NCBI RefSeq assembly: GCF_013344685.1
Contig: NZ_CP050137.1
Location: forward strand, 2,156,001-2,220,000
Length of the DNA stretch: 64,000 nucleotides
DNA from: Sphingomonas sp. CL5.1
GTDB lineage: Bacteria; Pseudomonadota; Alphaproteobacteria; Sphingomonadales; Sphingomonadaceae
Direction of reading: 5' to 3'
Below are positions 18,245-26,427 of this stretch, piece by piece. Under the pieces are notes generated by a model, which saw only the letters and a list, made by a program, of their open reading frames with translations, was not told where the DNA came from and ran no database searches. A program made the position numbers and the translations under genes. The first letter of the stretch is position 1; each line of letters opens with the position of its first letter.

Positions 18245-19242
18245 CAGCGACGGTGCGCGAGGCGGAGCCGGCGGACCACGCGGCGATCACGGCGTTCGTT
18301 CGCGCGCAACCCGATGCGACGCCCTTCCACCTTCCCGCATGGAGCCGCGCGGTGGAGCGTGGGTGCGGCCAGCGCGCGCGTTATCTCGCTGCGGAGCGCG
18401 GTGGCGCGATCGTCGGCGTGCTGCCGCTGACCGAGATGCGCTCGCCGTTGTTCGGCAATGCGCTTGTCTCCGCCGGGTTCGCGGTCGATGGCGGCGTGCT
18501 GGGCGAGGAAAGCGAGGCGCTGGTCGCCGCTGCGCAAGCGTTCGGCCTGCCCTCGATCGAGCTGCGCGGCGGACCGGCGCCGGCCGGATGGGTGGTGGAC
18601 GACACGACCTATCTCGGCTTCGTCCGCCCGCTCGCCGCCGATGACGAGGCGGAGCTGAAGGCGATCCCGCGCAAGCAGCGTGCCGAGGTGCGCAAGGCGC
18701 TGGCGGACGATCTGGAGGTCGCGACCGGCGGCGCGGAATGCGGGGCCGAGCATTACGCCGTCTATGCCGAATCGGTCCGCAATCTCGGCACCCCGGTATT
18801 CCCCCGCGCCTTGTTCCGCGCGGTGCTGGAGACGATGGACGCCGATGTGCTGACCGTTCGCCACAAGGGCCGCGCGGTGGCGAGCGTGCTCAGCCTCTAT
18901 TTCAATGGCGCCGTCTATCCCTATTGGGGCGGCGGCACGGCGGCGGCGCGCGAATTGCGCGCCAACGACCGGATGTATTTCGCGCTGATGGCGCACGCCC
19001 GCGCGAGGGGCTGCGCGCATTTCGACTTCGGCCGGTCTAAGGCCGGGACGGGCGCGGCGGCGTTCAAGAAGAACTGGGGGTTCGAGGGGCGGCCGCTCGC
19101 TTACGCGCGGTGGAGCGAGGGCGCGGCGCGCGAGGTCAATCCGCTCAACCCGAAATATGCGCTGATGGTGCGGACGTGGCGGCGGCTGCCGTTGCCGGTC
19201 GCCAATCTGATCGGCCCTTGGATCAGCCGGGGGCTGGGGTGA
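18241..19242 (+). CDS. FemAB-related protein, PEP-CTERM system-associated
   Basis: A 333-residue GNAT-fold protein of the FemAB type. FemAB enzymes transfer amino acids from aminoacyl-tRNA onto cell-wall precursors. The PEP-CTERM branch has no proven substrate. Visible landmarks are DATPFHLPAWSRAVERG near the N-terminus, AIPRKQRAEVRKAL near 140, the PYWGGGTAAARELRAND segment, and FDFGRSKAGTGAAAFKKNWG near the C-terminus. The position between deacetylase and sugar-transferase genes suggests modification of an amino sugar freed by deacetylation, which is inference. It overlaps both neighbours by four bases. Confidence 0.92.
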   Translation: MTATVREAEPADHAAITAFVRAQPDATPFHLPAWSRAVERGCGQRARYLAAERGGAIVGVLPLTEMRSPLFGNALVSAGFAVDGGVLGEESEALVAAAQAFGLPSIELRGGPAPAGWVVDDTTYLGFVRPLAADDEAELKAIPRKQRAEVRKALADDLEVATGGAECGAEHYAVYAESVRNLGTPVFPRALFRAVLETMDADVLTVRHKGRAVASVLSLYFNGAVYPYWGGGTAAARELRANDRMYFALMAHARARGCAHFDFGRSKAGTGAAAFKKNWGFEGRPLAYARWSEGAAREVNPLNPKYALMVRTWRRLPLPVANLIGPWISRGLG

Positions 19243-20384
19243 GCGAGATATTGTTCATCGCGCATCGCGTGCCCTTCCCGCCGGATCGGGGGGACAAGAT
19301 CCGCGGCTTTCATGTGCTGCGTCATCTCACGTGCCGGGCGCGGGTGCATCTGGTCGCCTTCGCCGACGATCCGCGCGATCTGGTTCCGGCGCCGGAATAT
19401 CGCGCGTTGGTCGACGAATGCGTGATCATGCCGCGCGCCAAGTCCCGCGCCCGCGCGGCGATCGAGGCGCTGGCGACCGCGCAGCCGGTATCGCTCACCG
19501 CCTTCGCGCATCGCGACGTGGAGCGCGCGGTGCGCGACATCCTCGCGCGGCGGCCGATCGACGCGATCTACGTCTTTTCGGGGCAGATGGCGCAATACCT
19601 CCCGGTCGCCGGGCCGCGCGCGATCATGGATTTCGTCGATCTCGATTCGGCGAAATTCGCCGCTTACGCCGGGGACGCGCACGGTTTCACCCGCCATATG
19701 ATGCGCCGTGAGGCGCGCCTGCTCGCCGCATTCGAGCGCGAGGTAGCCGGGCGCGTCGACGCCAGCCTGTTCGTGAGCGGGGCGGAGGCGGCACTGCTCC
19801 CCGGCAGCATCGCGATCGAGAACGGCATCGACACCCACTATTACGATCCCGCCGCGCGCCATGTGCCGGTGGTGGGGCAGGGGCCGCTGATCGTCTTCAC
19901 CGGGCAGATGGATTACCGGCCGAACATCGACGCCGTGACATGGTTCGCGCGCGACATATTGCCGCGCATCCCCGGCGCGCGCTTCGCGATCGTCGGCCGC
20001 GCGCCCGCGCCCGAGGTGCGCGCGCTGGCGGGCGAGCGGGTGATCGTCACCGGCGAGGTGGCGGACGTGCGCGGCTGGCTGGCGGCGGCGAGCGTGGTGG
20101 TCGCGCCGCTCAAGCTCGCGCGCGGCGTGCAGAACAAGGTGCTGGAGGCGATGGCGATGGCCCGCCCGGTTGTCGCCTCGCAAGCGGCGGCGGAGGGGAT
20201 CGACCATGACGGCACGATCCGCGTCGCGCCGGATGCCGATGGCTTCGTCGCGGCGGTGGCGGCGCTGCTCGCCGATCCGGCGGCGGCGCGGGCGCTCGGC
20301 GCGGCGGCGCGGGCGCGGGTGACCGCGCGCTACGACTGGGCGGCGGCGCTCGCCCCGCTCGACGGCCTGCTCGGGCTGGCATGA
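19239..20384 (+). CDS. sugar transferase, PEP-CTERM/EpsH1 system-associated
   Basis: A 381-residue GT-B glycosyltransferase of the stp1 type. The N-terminus EILFIAHRVPFPPDRGDKIR is characteristic of this family. The C-terminal Rossmann half contains FTGQMDYRPNIDAVTWF, a nucleotide-sugar binding VGRAPAPEV segment, and the acidic EAMAMARPVVAS site. It should add a sugar to a lipid-linked repeat unit in the cytoplasm. The start is a GTG at 19239 inside the FemAB stop (GTGA). It is the only obvious glycosyltransferase in the locus, so other sugar transferases and the Wzx/Wzy components must be encoded elsewhere. Confidence 0.93.
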   Translation: MSEILFIAHRVPFPPDRGDKIRGFHVLRHLTCRARVHLVAFADDPRDLVPAPEYRALVDECVIMPRAKSRARAAIEALATAQPVSLTAFAHRDVERAVRDILARRPIDAIYVFSGQMAQYLPVAGPRAIMDFVDLDSAKFAAYAGDAHGFTRHMMRREARLLAAFEREVAGRVDASLFVSGAEAALLPGSIAIENGIDTHYYDPAARHVPVVGQGPLIVFTGQMDYRPNIDAVTWFARDILPRIPGARFAIVGRAPAPEVRALAGERVIVTGEVADVRGWLAAASVVVAPLKLARGVQNKVLEAMAMARPVVASQAAAEGIDHDGTIRVAPDADGFVAAVAALLADPAAARALGAAARARVTARYDWAAALAPLDGLLGLA

Positions 20385-21901
20385 CGCTCGCGATCGCCGA
20401 TCCTGTCGCGATGCCGGCGGCGGCGCGGGATTGGCGGCGCTCGCTGATCGTGCTCGCGCTGGTCGCGGCGCTGATCCTCGCCGCTTTCCATGACGATCTG
20501 ATCCATCTCGTCTCGATCTGGTGGACCAGCACCACCTTCGGTCACTGCCTGTTCATCCCGCCGGTGATCGCATGGCTGGTGTGGACCAGGCGGCGCGAGC
20601 TTGCCGCGCTGGAGCCGGCGGCGTGGTGGCCGGGCCTTGCGATCGTCGCGGCGGGCGGTTTCGGCTGGCTGCTCGGCGATGCGGGCGGCGTGGCGTTCGC
20701 GCGGCAGTTCGGGCTGGTGATGATGCTTCAGGGCGCGGTGGTGACCTTGCTCGGCGCGAATGTCGCGCGCGGGCTACTGTTCCCGCTCTGCTACGCCGTG
20801 TTCCTCGTGCCGTTCGGCGAGATGCTGGAGCCGCCGTTGCAGCGCGTGACGGTGGCGATCACCCTGCCGCTGCTCCACCTGTGCGGCGTGCCGGCCGAGG
20901 TGGATGGCGTGCTGATCCACGCCGGCCGCTATTATTTCGAGGTGGCGGAGGCGTGCTCGGGCGCGAAATTCGTCATCGCGATGCTGGCCTATGGCGTGCT
21001 GGTCGCCAATGTCTGCTTCACGTCTTGGCGGCGGCGCGCGGTTTTCCTCGCCGTCAGCATCGTCGTGCCGGTGATCGCCAACGGCATCCGCGCCTTCGGG
21101 ACGATCTACGCCGCGCACCTCACATCGGTGGAGCGGGCCACCGGGTTCGACCATATCGTCTATGGCTGGCTGTTCTTCGGCCTCGTCATGGCGCTGGTGA
21201 TGGCGATCGGCTGGCGTTGGTTCGATCGCGCGCCGGACGATCCGGCGTTCGATCCGGTGACGCTGGCGCGGCCGGTCCGGCACCGCCTCGCGCTTCTCCC
21301 GGCGGCGGCGCTGGTGCTGGCGACCGCCGGGCTGTTCGCCGGCTGGAGCGCGGCGATCGCCGCGCGCACCGCCACGCTGCCCGATCGGATCGCGCTGCCG
21401 GACGTGCCGGGCTGGCAACGTGCGCCGCTCAGCCGACGCGCGCCGTGGCAACCCTATTACCCCGGCGCCGATCATTATCTGTTCGGCCGCTACATGGATG
21501 CGGACGGGACGGCGGTGGACATGGCCGTCGCCGTCTTCGCCAGCCAGCGCGAGGGGAAGAAGCTGGCCGCCTTCGGCACCGGCGTATTGCGCGAGAACGA
21601 CGTGTGGGTGCGCGTCGCCGACGAGCCGGGCATCGCGGGCGGCAGCGCGATGCGAATCACCGCGCCGGGGCCGGTGGAGCGGATCGTGGCGTCATGGTAT
21701 CGCGCTGGCGGAATCGTCACCGGGGAAGATGCCATCGTGAAGCTCGCCACGCTCAAGGCCCGGATGGTGGGCGGCGATCAGGCGGCGGTGGCGATCCATC
21801 TTTCGGCGGAAGGGCCGCGCGCGCGCGCAGCGATCGAGCGCTTCCTCGCCGCGTTGGGGCCGATCGACGGCGTGGCGGACCGCGTGACGGCGACACGCTG
21901 A
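20381..21901 (+). CDS. xrtA: exosortase A fused to EpsI domain
   Basis: A 506-residue multi-pass inner-membrane protein. Residues 1-285 are the exosortase, with several membrane helices and the catalytic triad Cys192 in EACSGAKF, Arg237 in ANGIRAFG and His258 in GFDHIVYGW. These residues cleave the PEP-CTERM signal of exported proteins, in analogy to sortase. Residues about 295-500 form the periplasmic EpsI domain, here fused in frame as in many proteobacterial XrtA proteins. It overlaps the sugar transferase by four bases and the amidotransferase by one. The likely substrate in this window is the protein at 50542-51237. Confidence 0.96.
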   Translation: MTLAIADPVAMPAAARDWRRSLIVLALVAALILAAFHDDLIHLVSIWWTSTTFGHCLFIPPVIAWLVWTRRRELAALEPAAWWPGLAIVAAGGFGWLLGDAGGVAFARQFGLVMMLQGAVVTLLGANVARGLLFPLCYAVFLVPFGEMLEPPLQRVTVAITLPLLHLCGVPAEVDGVLIHAGRYYFEVAEACSGAKFVIAMLAYGVLVANVCFTSWRRRAVFLAVSIVVPVIANGIRAFGTIYAAHLTSVERATGFDHIVYGWLFFGLVMALVMAIGWRWFDRAPDDPAFDPVTLARPVRHRLALLPAAALVLATAGLFAGWSAAIAARTATLPDRIALPDVPGWQRAPLSRRAPWQPYYPGADHYLFGRYMDADGTAVDMAVAVFASQREGKKLAAFGTGVLRENDVWVRVADEPGIAGGSAMRITAPGPVERIVASWYRAGGIVTGEDAIVKLATLKARMVGGDQAAVAIHLSAEGPRARAAIERFLAALGPIDGVADRVTATR

Positions 21902-23793
21902 TGTGCGGGATCGCCGGGCTCTACTATCCGGGCACGCCCAAGCCGGTCGATCCTGCGCGCGTCCGCGTCATGGCCGACGCGATGGCGCATCGCGGGCCGG
22001 ACGGCTCTGGCGTGTGGACCGCGCCGGGCGTCGGCCTGGGGCATCGCCGGCTCTCGATCATCGACGTGGCAGGCTCGCCGCAACCGATGGCGAGCGCGGA
22101 CGGCGCGCTGACCATCGTCTTCAACGGCGAGATCTATAATTACCGCGAACTGCGCCGGGAGCTTGCCGCGCGCGGCTGGGCGTTCCGCAGCGACGGCGAT
22201 ACCGAGGTGCTGCTCGCCGGCTGGGCGGCGTGGGGCCCGGCGATGCTCGACCGGCTGGTCGGCATGTTCGCCTTTGCGATTCACGACGCGCGGGCCAATG
22301 CGCTATTCCTCACCCGCGACCGGCTGGGGGTGAAGCCGCTTTATTATGTCGAGCTGGCCGATGGCGCGCTCGCCTTCGCCTCCGAGCTGAAGGGGCTGCT
22401 CGCCCATCCGCTGCTCCGGCGGGTGCCGGACGTGCGCGCGGTCGAGGATTATCTGGCGTTCGGCTATGTCCCCGATGATGCCTGCATCGTCTCCGGGGTG
22501 AGGAAGCTGCCGGCGGGCCATTTCATGCTGGTCGAGCGCGGCAAGTCGCTGCCCGCGCCGCGCCGCTGGTGGGACATCTCCTTCGCCGATCGCGCAGGCG
22601 GCAATGTCGCCGCGCTGGAGGAGGAATTGCTTGCGCACATGCGGGAGGGGGTCCGCTCGCGCATGGTGGCGGACGTGCCGCTGGGCGCGTTCCTGTCGGG
22701 CGGGGTGGACAGTTCCTCGGTGGTCGCGCTGATGGCGGAGGCGTCGCCGCAGGCGGTGAAGACCTGCACGATCGGCTTCGACGTCGCCGATTTCGACGAG
22801 CGCGCTCATGCCGCCACCGTCGCCGCGCGCTTCGCGACCGACCATCGCGAGCGGGTGGTGGACGCGAGCGACTTCGGCCTGATCGACACGCTGACCCATG
22901 CCTTCGACGAGCCGTTCGCGGACGCCTCCGCGCTCGCCACCTGGCAGGTTTGCGCGCTGGCGCGGGAGCAGGTGACGGTCGCGCTGTCGGGCGATGGAGC
23001 GGACGAGGCGCTGGCGGGCTATCGCCGCTATCGCTTCCACGCGGCGGAGGAGCGCGTGCGCAGCCTGCTTCCCGCCGGGCTGCGCGCCGGCCTGTTCGGG
23101 ACGCTCGGGCGCTTCTACCCCAAGGCGGACTGGGCGCCCCGGCCTTTGCGCGCGCGGACCACCCTGCTCGAACTCGCGGCCGATGGCGGCGAGGCCTATG
23201 CCCGCGCGGTGGGGGTGACGACGCCCGATCTGCGCCGCGCCCTGTTCACCGACGCGGCGCGACGCGCGCTGAACGGGCATCGCGCAGAGGACCGCTATGT
23301 CGCGGCGATGCGCGACGCGCCGGCGCGCGACGGGCTGGATCGCGCGCAATATGCCGACATGAAGATCTGGCTCCCCGGCGATATCCTCACCAAGAGCGAC
23401 CGCACCAGCATGGCGGTGAGCCTCGAGGTGCGCGAGCCGCTGCTCGATCACCGGCTGGTGGAATTCGCCGCGCGCCTGCCGGCGGCGATGCGGCTCAGGC
23501 ATGGCGAGGGCAAGTGGCTGATGAAGAAGGCGATGGAGCGCTATCTGCCGCGCGACATCCTCTACCGGCCGAAGATGGGCTTCGTCACGCCGGTCGGCGC
23601 ATGGTTCCGCGGCCCGCTGGCGGATCGCGCGGCGGCGCTGGCGACGTCGCGGGTGCTGGCCGACACCGGCTGGTTCGACCTCGATCGCCTCGCCCGGCTC
23701 GCCGAGGCGCACCGCGCCGGCCGTGAGGAACACGGCCGGACCCTGTGGCAGTTCGTGATGCTGGAACGGAGCCTGGCGCGGGTGTTCGGGTAG
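21901..23793 (+). CDS. XrtA/PEP-CTERM system amidotransferase (asparagine synthase-like)
   Basis: A 630-residue class II glutamine amidotransferase. Cys2 (MCGIAGLYYP) is the glutaminase nucleophile. RGPDGSG and FNGEIYNY complete the N-terminal Ntn domain. The C-terminal synthetase domain contains the ATP pyrophosphatase loop LSGGVDSSS and the later LSGDGADEALAGY. In XrtA loci this enzyme probably amidates a carboxylate, for example on a uronic acid or on a carrier-bound acid, rather than making asparagine. The ATG at 21901 overlaps the xrtA stop by one base. The gene closes the rightward arm and is followed by strong inverted repeats. Confidence 0.94.
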   Translation: MCGIAGLYYPGTPKPVDPARVRVMADAMAHRGPDGSGVWTAPGVGLGHRRLSIIDVAGSPQPMASADGALTIVFNGEIYNYRELRRELAARGWAFRSDGDTEVLLAGWAAWGPAMLDRLVGMFAFAIHDARANALFLTRDRLGVKPLYYVELADGALAFASELKGLLAHPLLRRVPDVRAVEDYLAFGYVPDDACIVSGVRKLPAGHFMLVERGKSLPAPRRWWDISFADRAGGNVAALEEELLAHMREGVRSRMVADVPLGAFLSGGVDSSSVVALMAEASPQAVKTCTIGFDVADFDERAHAATVAARFATDHRERVVDASDFGLIDTLTHAFDEPFADASALATWQVCALAREQVTVALSGDGADEALAGYRRYRFHAAEERVRSLLPAGLRAGLFGTLGRFYPKADWAPRPLRARTTLLELAADGGEAYARAVGVTTPDLRRALFTDAARRALNGHRAEDRYVAAMRDAPARDGLDRAQYADMKIWLPGDILTKSDRTSMAVSLEVREPLLDHRLVEFAARLPAAMRLRHGEGKWLMKKAMERYLPRDILYRPKMGFVTPVGAWFRGPLADRAAALATSRVLADTGWFDLDRLARLAEAHRAGREEHGRTLWQFVMLERSLARVFG

Positions 23794-23801
23794 GGCGGCG
23801 A

Positions 23802-23863
23802 GCGCGGCCAATGGCCGCGCCGGCCGGCCATTCGCGGTCTCGCGGCCAGCTTGCGCTGGTCGC
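23802..23863. repeat. two adjacent GC-rich inverted repeats between convergent genes
   Basis: The first is a perfect 8-base stem, GCGCGGCC/GGCCGCGC at 23802-23820, with loop AAT. The second is a 9-base stem with one wobble pair, GCGGCCAGC/GCTGGTCGC at 23842-23863, with loop TTGC. They occupy most of the 77 bases between the end of the XrtA arm and the end of the convergent deoxyhypusine-synthase-like gene. No T-run follows on either strand, so if they terminate transcription they do so as GC hairpins or roadblocks. The role is inferred from position. Confidence 0.55.
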
Positions 23864-23870
23864 GTGCCGC

Positions 23871-24950
23871 TCAGGCGAACAGCTTCGCCCAGCGGCGCTC
23901 GGGCCGATCCTTCCACAGGCCGCGATGATAGGCATCCGACGCCAGCAGCGGCATGACCGAGCCGGCCTCGGCGAACACCATCTGCTCGATGCCGGTGTTG
24001 ACCTTGCCCCAGCTCGCCGCCTCCTGAAGCGTCGAGGATGAGCAGGCGCCGTCGCGCACGTCGGCGACGGTGATCTGCACGGCGTATTTATGCACCTCGA
24101 CATCCTCGTGGCCGAGGATCTCGGCGCAGACCACCGTGTCCTGGATGAAGTTCTTCGGCACGCCGCCGCCGATCATCAGCAGGCCCGTGGTGCCGGCCTG
24201 AATCTTGATCTCGGTCAGCTCGCGGAAATCGGCCACCGCGTCGATCATCAGATAGGGTTTGCCCTCCTTCGCGCGATCGACCTGATGCTTCACCAGCCCG
24301 AAGCCCGCCGACGAATCGACGAACGCCGGGCAGAAGATCGGCACGTCATGCTCATAGGCGAGCTTGACGAGGCTGTTCTCCTTCTTGCCGTGCTCCGAAA
24401 GGTAGCGGCCCATCTCGCGGATGAAAGCGCGGCTGGAATAGGCGCGCGGCTCCAACTCGTTGGCGATCTTGTTGATCGTGAAGTCGCAGTCCTGAAGCTG
24501 CTCCTCGTCGATATAGGTGTCGTAGATGCGGTCGATGTAGAGCGAACGCAGCGTGTCGTCGTCGGGGATTTCCTGCGCCTGATAGTGTTTGTGGCCGAGG
24601 CCCTCGAAGAAATCCATGTCGACGATCGTCGCGCCGGTGGCGACCACCACGTCGACCATCCTGTTGCGGATCAGCTCCGCATAGAGGTCCATGCAGCCGC
24701 CCGCCGAGGTGGAGCCGGCGATCACCAGGCAGACGGTGCAATCCTTGTCCGCCAGCATCTGGTTGTAGATCTTCGTCGCGCGGCCGAGATCGCGGCTGGT
24801 GAAGCTCATGTCCGCCATTGCATCGACGATCGGGCGCGCGTCGAAGCTTTTGATGTCGATATGCTTCACCTGCTTCGACAGCAGTTCGGCCTTGCGCGTG
24901 TCGTTGATCGGCGCGTGGGCGGCGGCGGTCTTGTTGAGCGTGTCGGTCAT
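23871..24950 (-). CDS. deoxyhypusine synthase-like protein, probable homospermidine synthase
   Basis: A 359-residue NAD-dependent enzyme of the deoxyhypusine synthase fold. Bacteria lack hypusinated eIF5A, and characterised bacterial homologues use putrescine to make sym-homospermidine. The active-site lysine is Lys266 in GGGVPKNFIQD. Glycine-rich NAD contacts include IAGSTSAGG near 78 and VATGATIVDMDFFE near 103. The start at 24950 (MTDTLNK) follows GGAGTTTCCC. A nearby alternative ATG is at 24965. The ornithine decarboxylase lies directly upstream in the same direction, which would supply putrescine. The family is clear. Homospermidine is the favoured product, by homology and taxonomy. Confidence 0.9.
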   Translation of the reverse strand: MTDTLNKTAAAHAPINDTRKAELLSKQVKHIDIKSFDARPIVDAMADMSFTSRDLGRATKIYNQMLADKDCTVCLVIAGSTSAGGCMDLYAELIRNRMVDVVVATGATIVDMDFFEGLGHKHYQAQEIPDDDTLRSLYIDRIYDTYIDEEQLQDCDFTINKIANELEPRAYSSRAFIREMGRYLSEHGKKENSLVKLAYEHDVPIFCPAFVDSSAGFGLVKHQVDRAKEGKPYLMIDAVADFRELTEIKIQAGTTGLLMIGGGVPKNFIQDTVVCAEILGHEDVEVHKYAVQITVADVRDGACSSSTLQEAASWGKVNTGIEQMVFAEAGSVMPLLASDAYHRGLWKDRPERRWAKLFA

Positions 24951-25055
24951 GGGAAACTCCCGCATGCGATGCCGTCGTCATTGAAGGGGACGCGGAAACC
25001 CCAAGGGCGACGGCGCGCGAAGCGCACCGTCGCCCGAAACCCTGTCCTGCGGACG

Positions 25056-26288
25056 TTACAGCGTTACGACGTTGTTCGCGACCTCTGGCTCCACGACGGT
25101 GTAGAGCGAGACCATCGGCTCATCGGTCGCGACGATCGTCTCGTCCGAGCCGAAGCCGTTGAAGGCGGTGCGCATCGCCGCGCCATAGGCGCCGAGCATG
25201 CCGATCTCGATATAATCCCCCGCCTGCACGTCCGCCGGCAACAGGAACGGCCCGACCATGTGATCAAGGTCGTCGCAGGTCGGGCCGTAGAAGGAGAAGG
25301 GGTGATCGCGCACGGTCGATTCCGGCTCGCGCAGCAACGCGACCGGGAAGCGCCAGCCGATATGCGCCGCGTCGAACAACGCGCCATAAGCGCCGTCGTT
25401 GATATACAGTTCGTTCCCGCGACGCTTCTCGACGCGCACCACCAGCGAGCTGTATTCGGCGCAGAGCGCACGGCCCGGCTCCGCCCACAGCTCGGCCGAA
25501 TAGCTGACCGGCAGGCTTTCGAACGCGCGATGGATCGTCTCGAAATAGCGCTCCAGCGGCGGCGGCTCCATCCCCGGATAGGAGGAGGGGAAGCCCCCGC
25601 CGACATCGATCACGTCCACCGTCACCGCCGCATCGACGATCGCGTGGCGCACGCGCTCCATCGCCTCGGCATAGGCTTCCGGCGTCATCGCCTGGCTGCC
25701 GACATGGAAGCAGATGCCGAGCGCGTCCGCCGCCTGGCGGGTCGCCATCAGCAACGCCTTCGCCTCATGCGCGGCGACGCCGAACTTGGCGGCGAGGCTG
25801 AGCTTGGAATGCTCCGACGACACGCGCAGCCGCACGCAGAGCGTCAGATCGTCCGCGCCCTTCGTCGCGCGAGTGATCTTGTCCAGCTCCTCGAGGCTGT
25901 CGAGGCTGAACACGCGCACGCCGTGCGTGAAATAGGCCTCGGCGATCGCCTCCTCGGCCTTCACCGGATGCATGAAGCACAGGGTGGCGCCGGGCGCGGT
26001 CCGCGCGACCAGCCGCACCTCGGCGATCGAGGCGACGTCGAAATGGGTGATGCCATTCTCGAACAGCGTCGCGATCAGCTCGGGGCTGGGGTTCGCCTTC
26101 ACCGCATACATCGAGCGGCCCGGAAACTTCTCCGAAAAGAAGCGGGCGGCCCGCGCGGCTGCGTGCGGACGAACAAGCGTCACCGGCTGGACCGGCTTCT
26201 GCTTCGCAATGTCAATGGCTCCGCCGACAGTGTTGGCGGGAACGATCGAGGGGGCAGCTAGCCCCAGCGCGCTATGATGCTGGTGCAA
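25056..26288 (-). CDS. ornithine/lysine decarboxylase, fold-type III (alanine racemase-like), TTG start
   Basis: A 410-residue PLP decarboxylase, most likely converting ornithine to putrescine. The Schiff-base lysine is Lys64 in YAVKANPSPE. VIDVGGGFPSSYPG is the phosphate-binding loop, and the catalytic Cys lies in GPTCDDLDHM. No ATG gives a sensible N-terminus. A TTG at 26288 sits nine bases after GGAGG and yields MHQHHSALGL. An ATG at 26528 would extend antisense across the start of the neighbouring dehydratase and is rejected. The downstream gene, 105 bases away, encodes the homospermidine-synthase candidate. Lysine cannot be excluded as a second substrate. Confidence 0.92.
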   Translation of the reverse strand: MHQHHSALGLAAPSIVPANTVGGAIDIAKQKPVQPVTLVRPHAAARAARFFSEKFPGRSMYAVKANPSPELIATLFENGITHFDVASIAEVRLVARTAPGATLCFMHPVKAEEAIAEAYFTHGVRVFSLDSLEELDKITRATKGADDLTLCVRLRVSSEHSKLSLAAKFGVAAHEAKALLMATRQAADALGICFHVGSQAMTPEAYAEAMERVRHAIVDAAVTVDVIDVGGGFPSSYPGMEPPPLERYFETIHRAFESLPVSYSAELWAEPGRALCAEYSSLVVRVEKRRGNELYINDGAYGALFDAAHIGWRFPVALLREPESTVRDHPFSFYGPTCDDLDHMVGPFLLPADVQAGDYIEIGMLGAYGAAMRTAFNGFGSDETIVATDEPMVSLYTVVEPEVANNVVTL

Positions 26289-26427
26289 CTCAAGGGACCT
26301 CCAATTGCCTTTCGGCGTCGAGCGAAAAAAGCTGCCTTGCGGTTGGAAGTCCCATGGGGCAGCGGATGGGCGAGTTAGGGTCGCCGGACCCGAATGTAAA
26401 GTGGATTCCAATGACGCAGGATCGATC

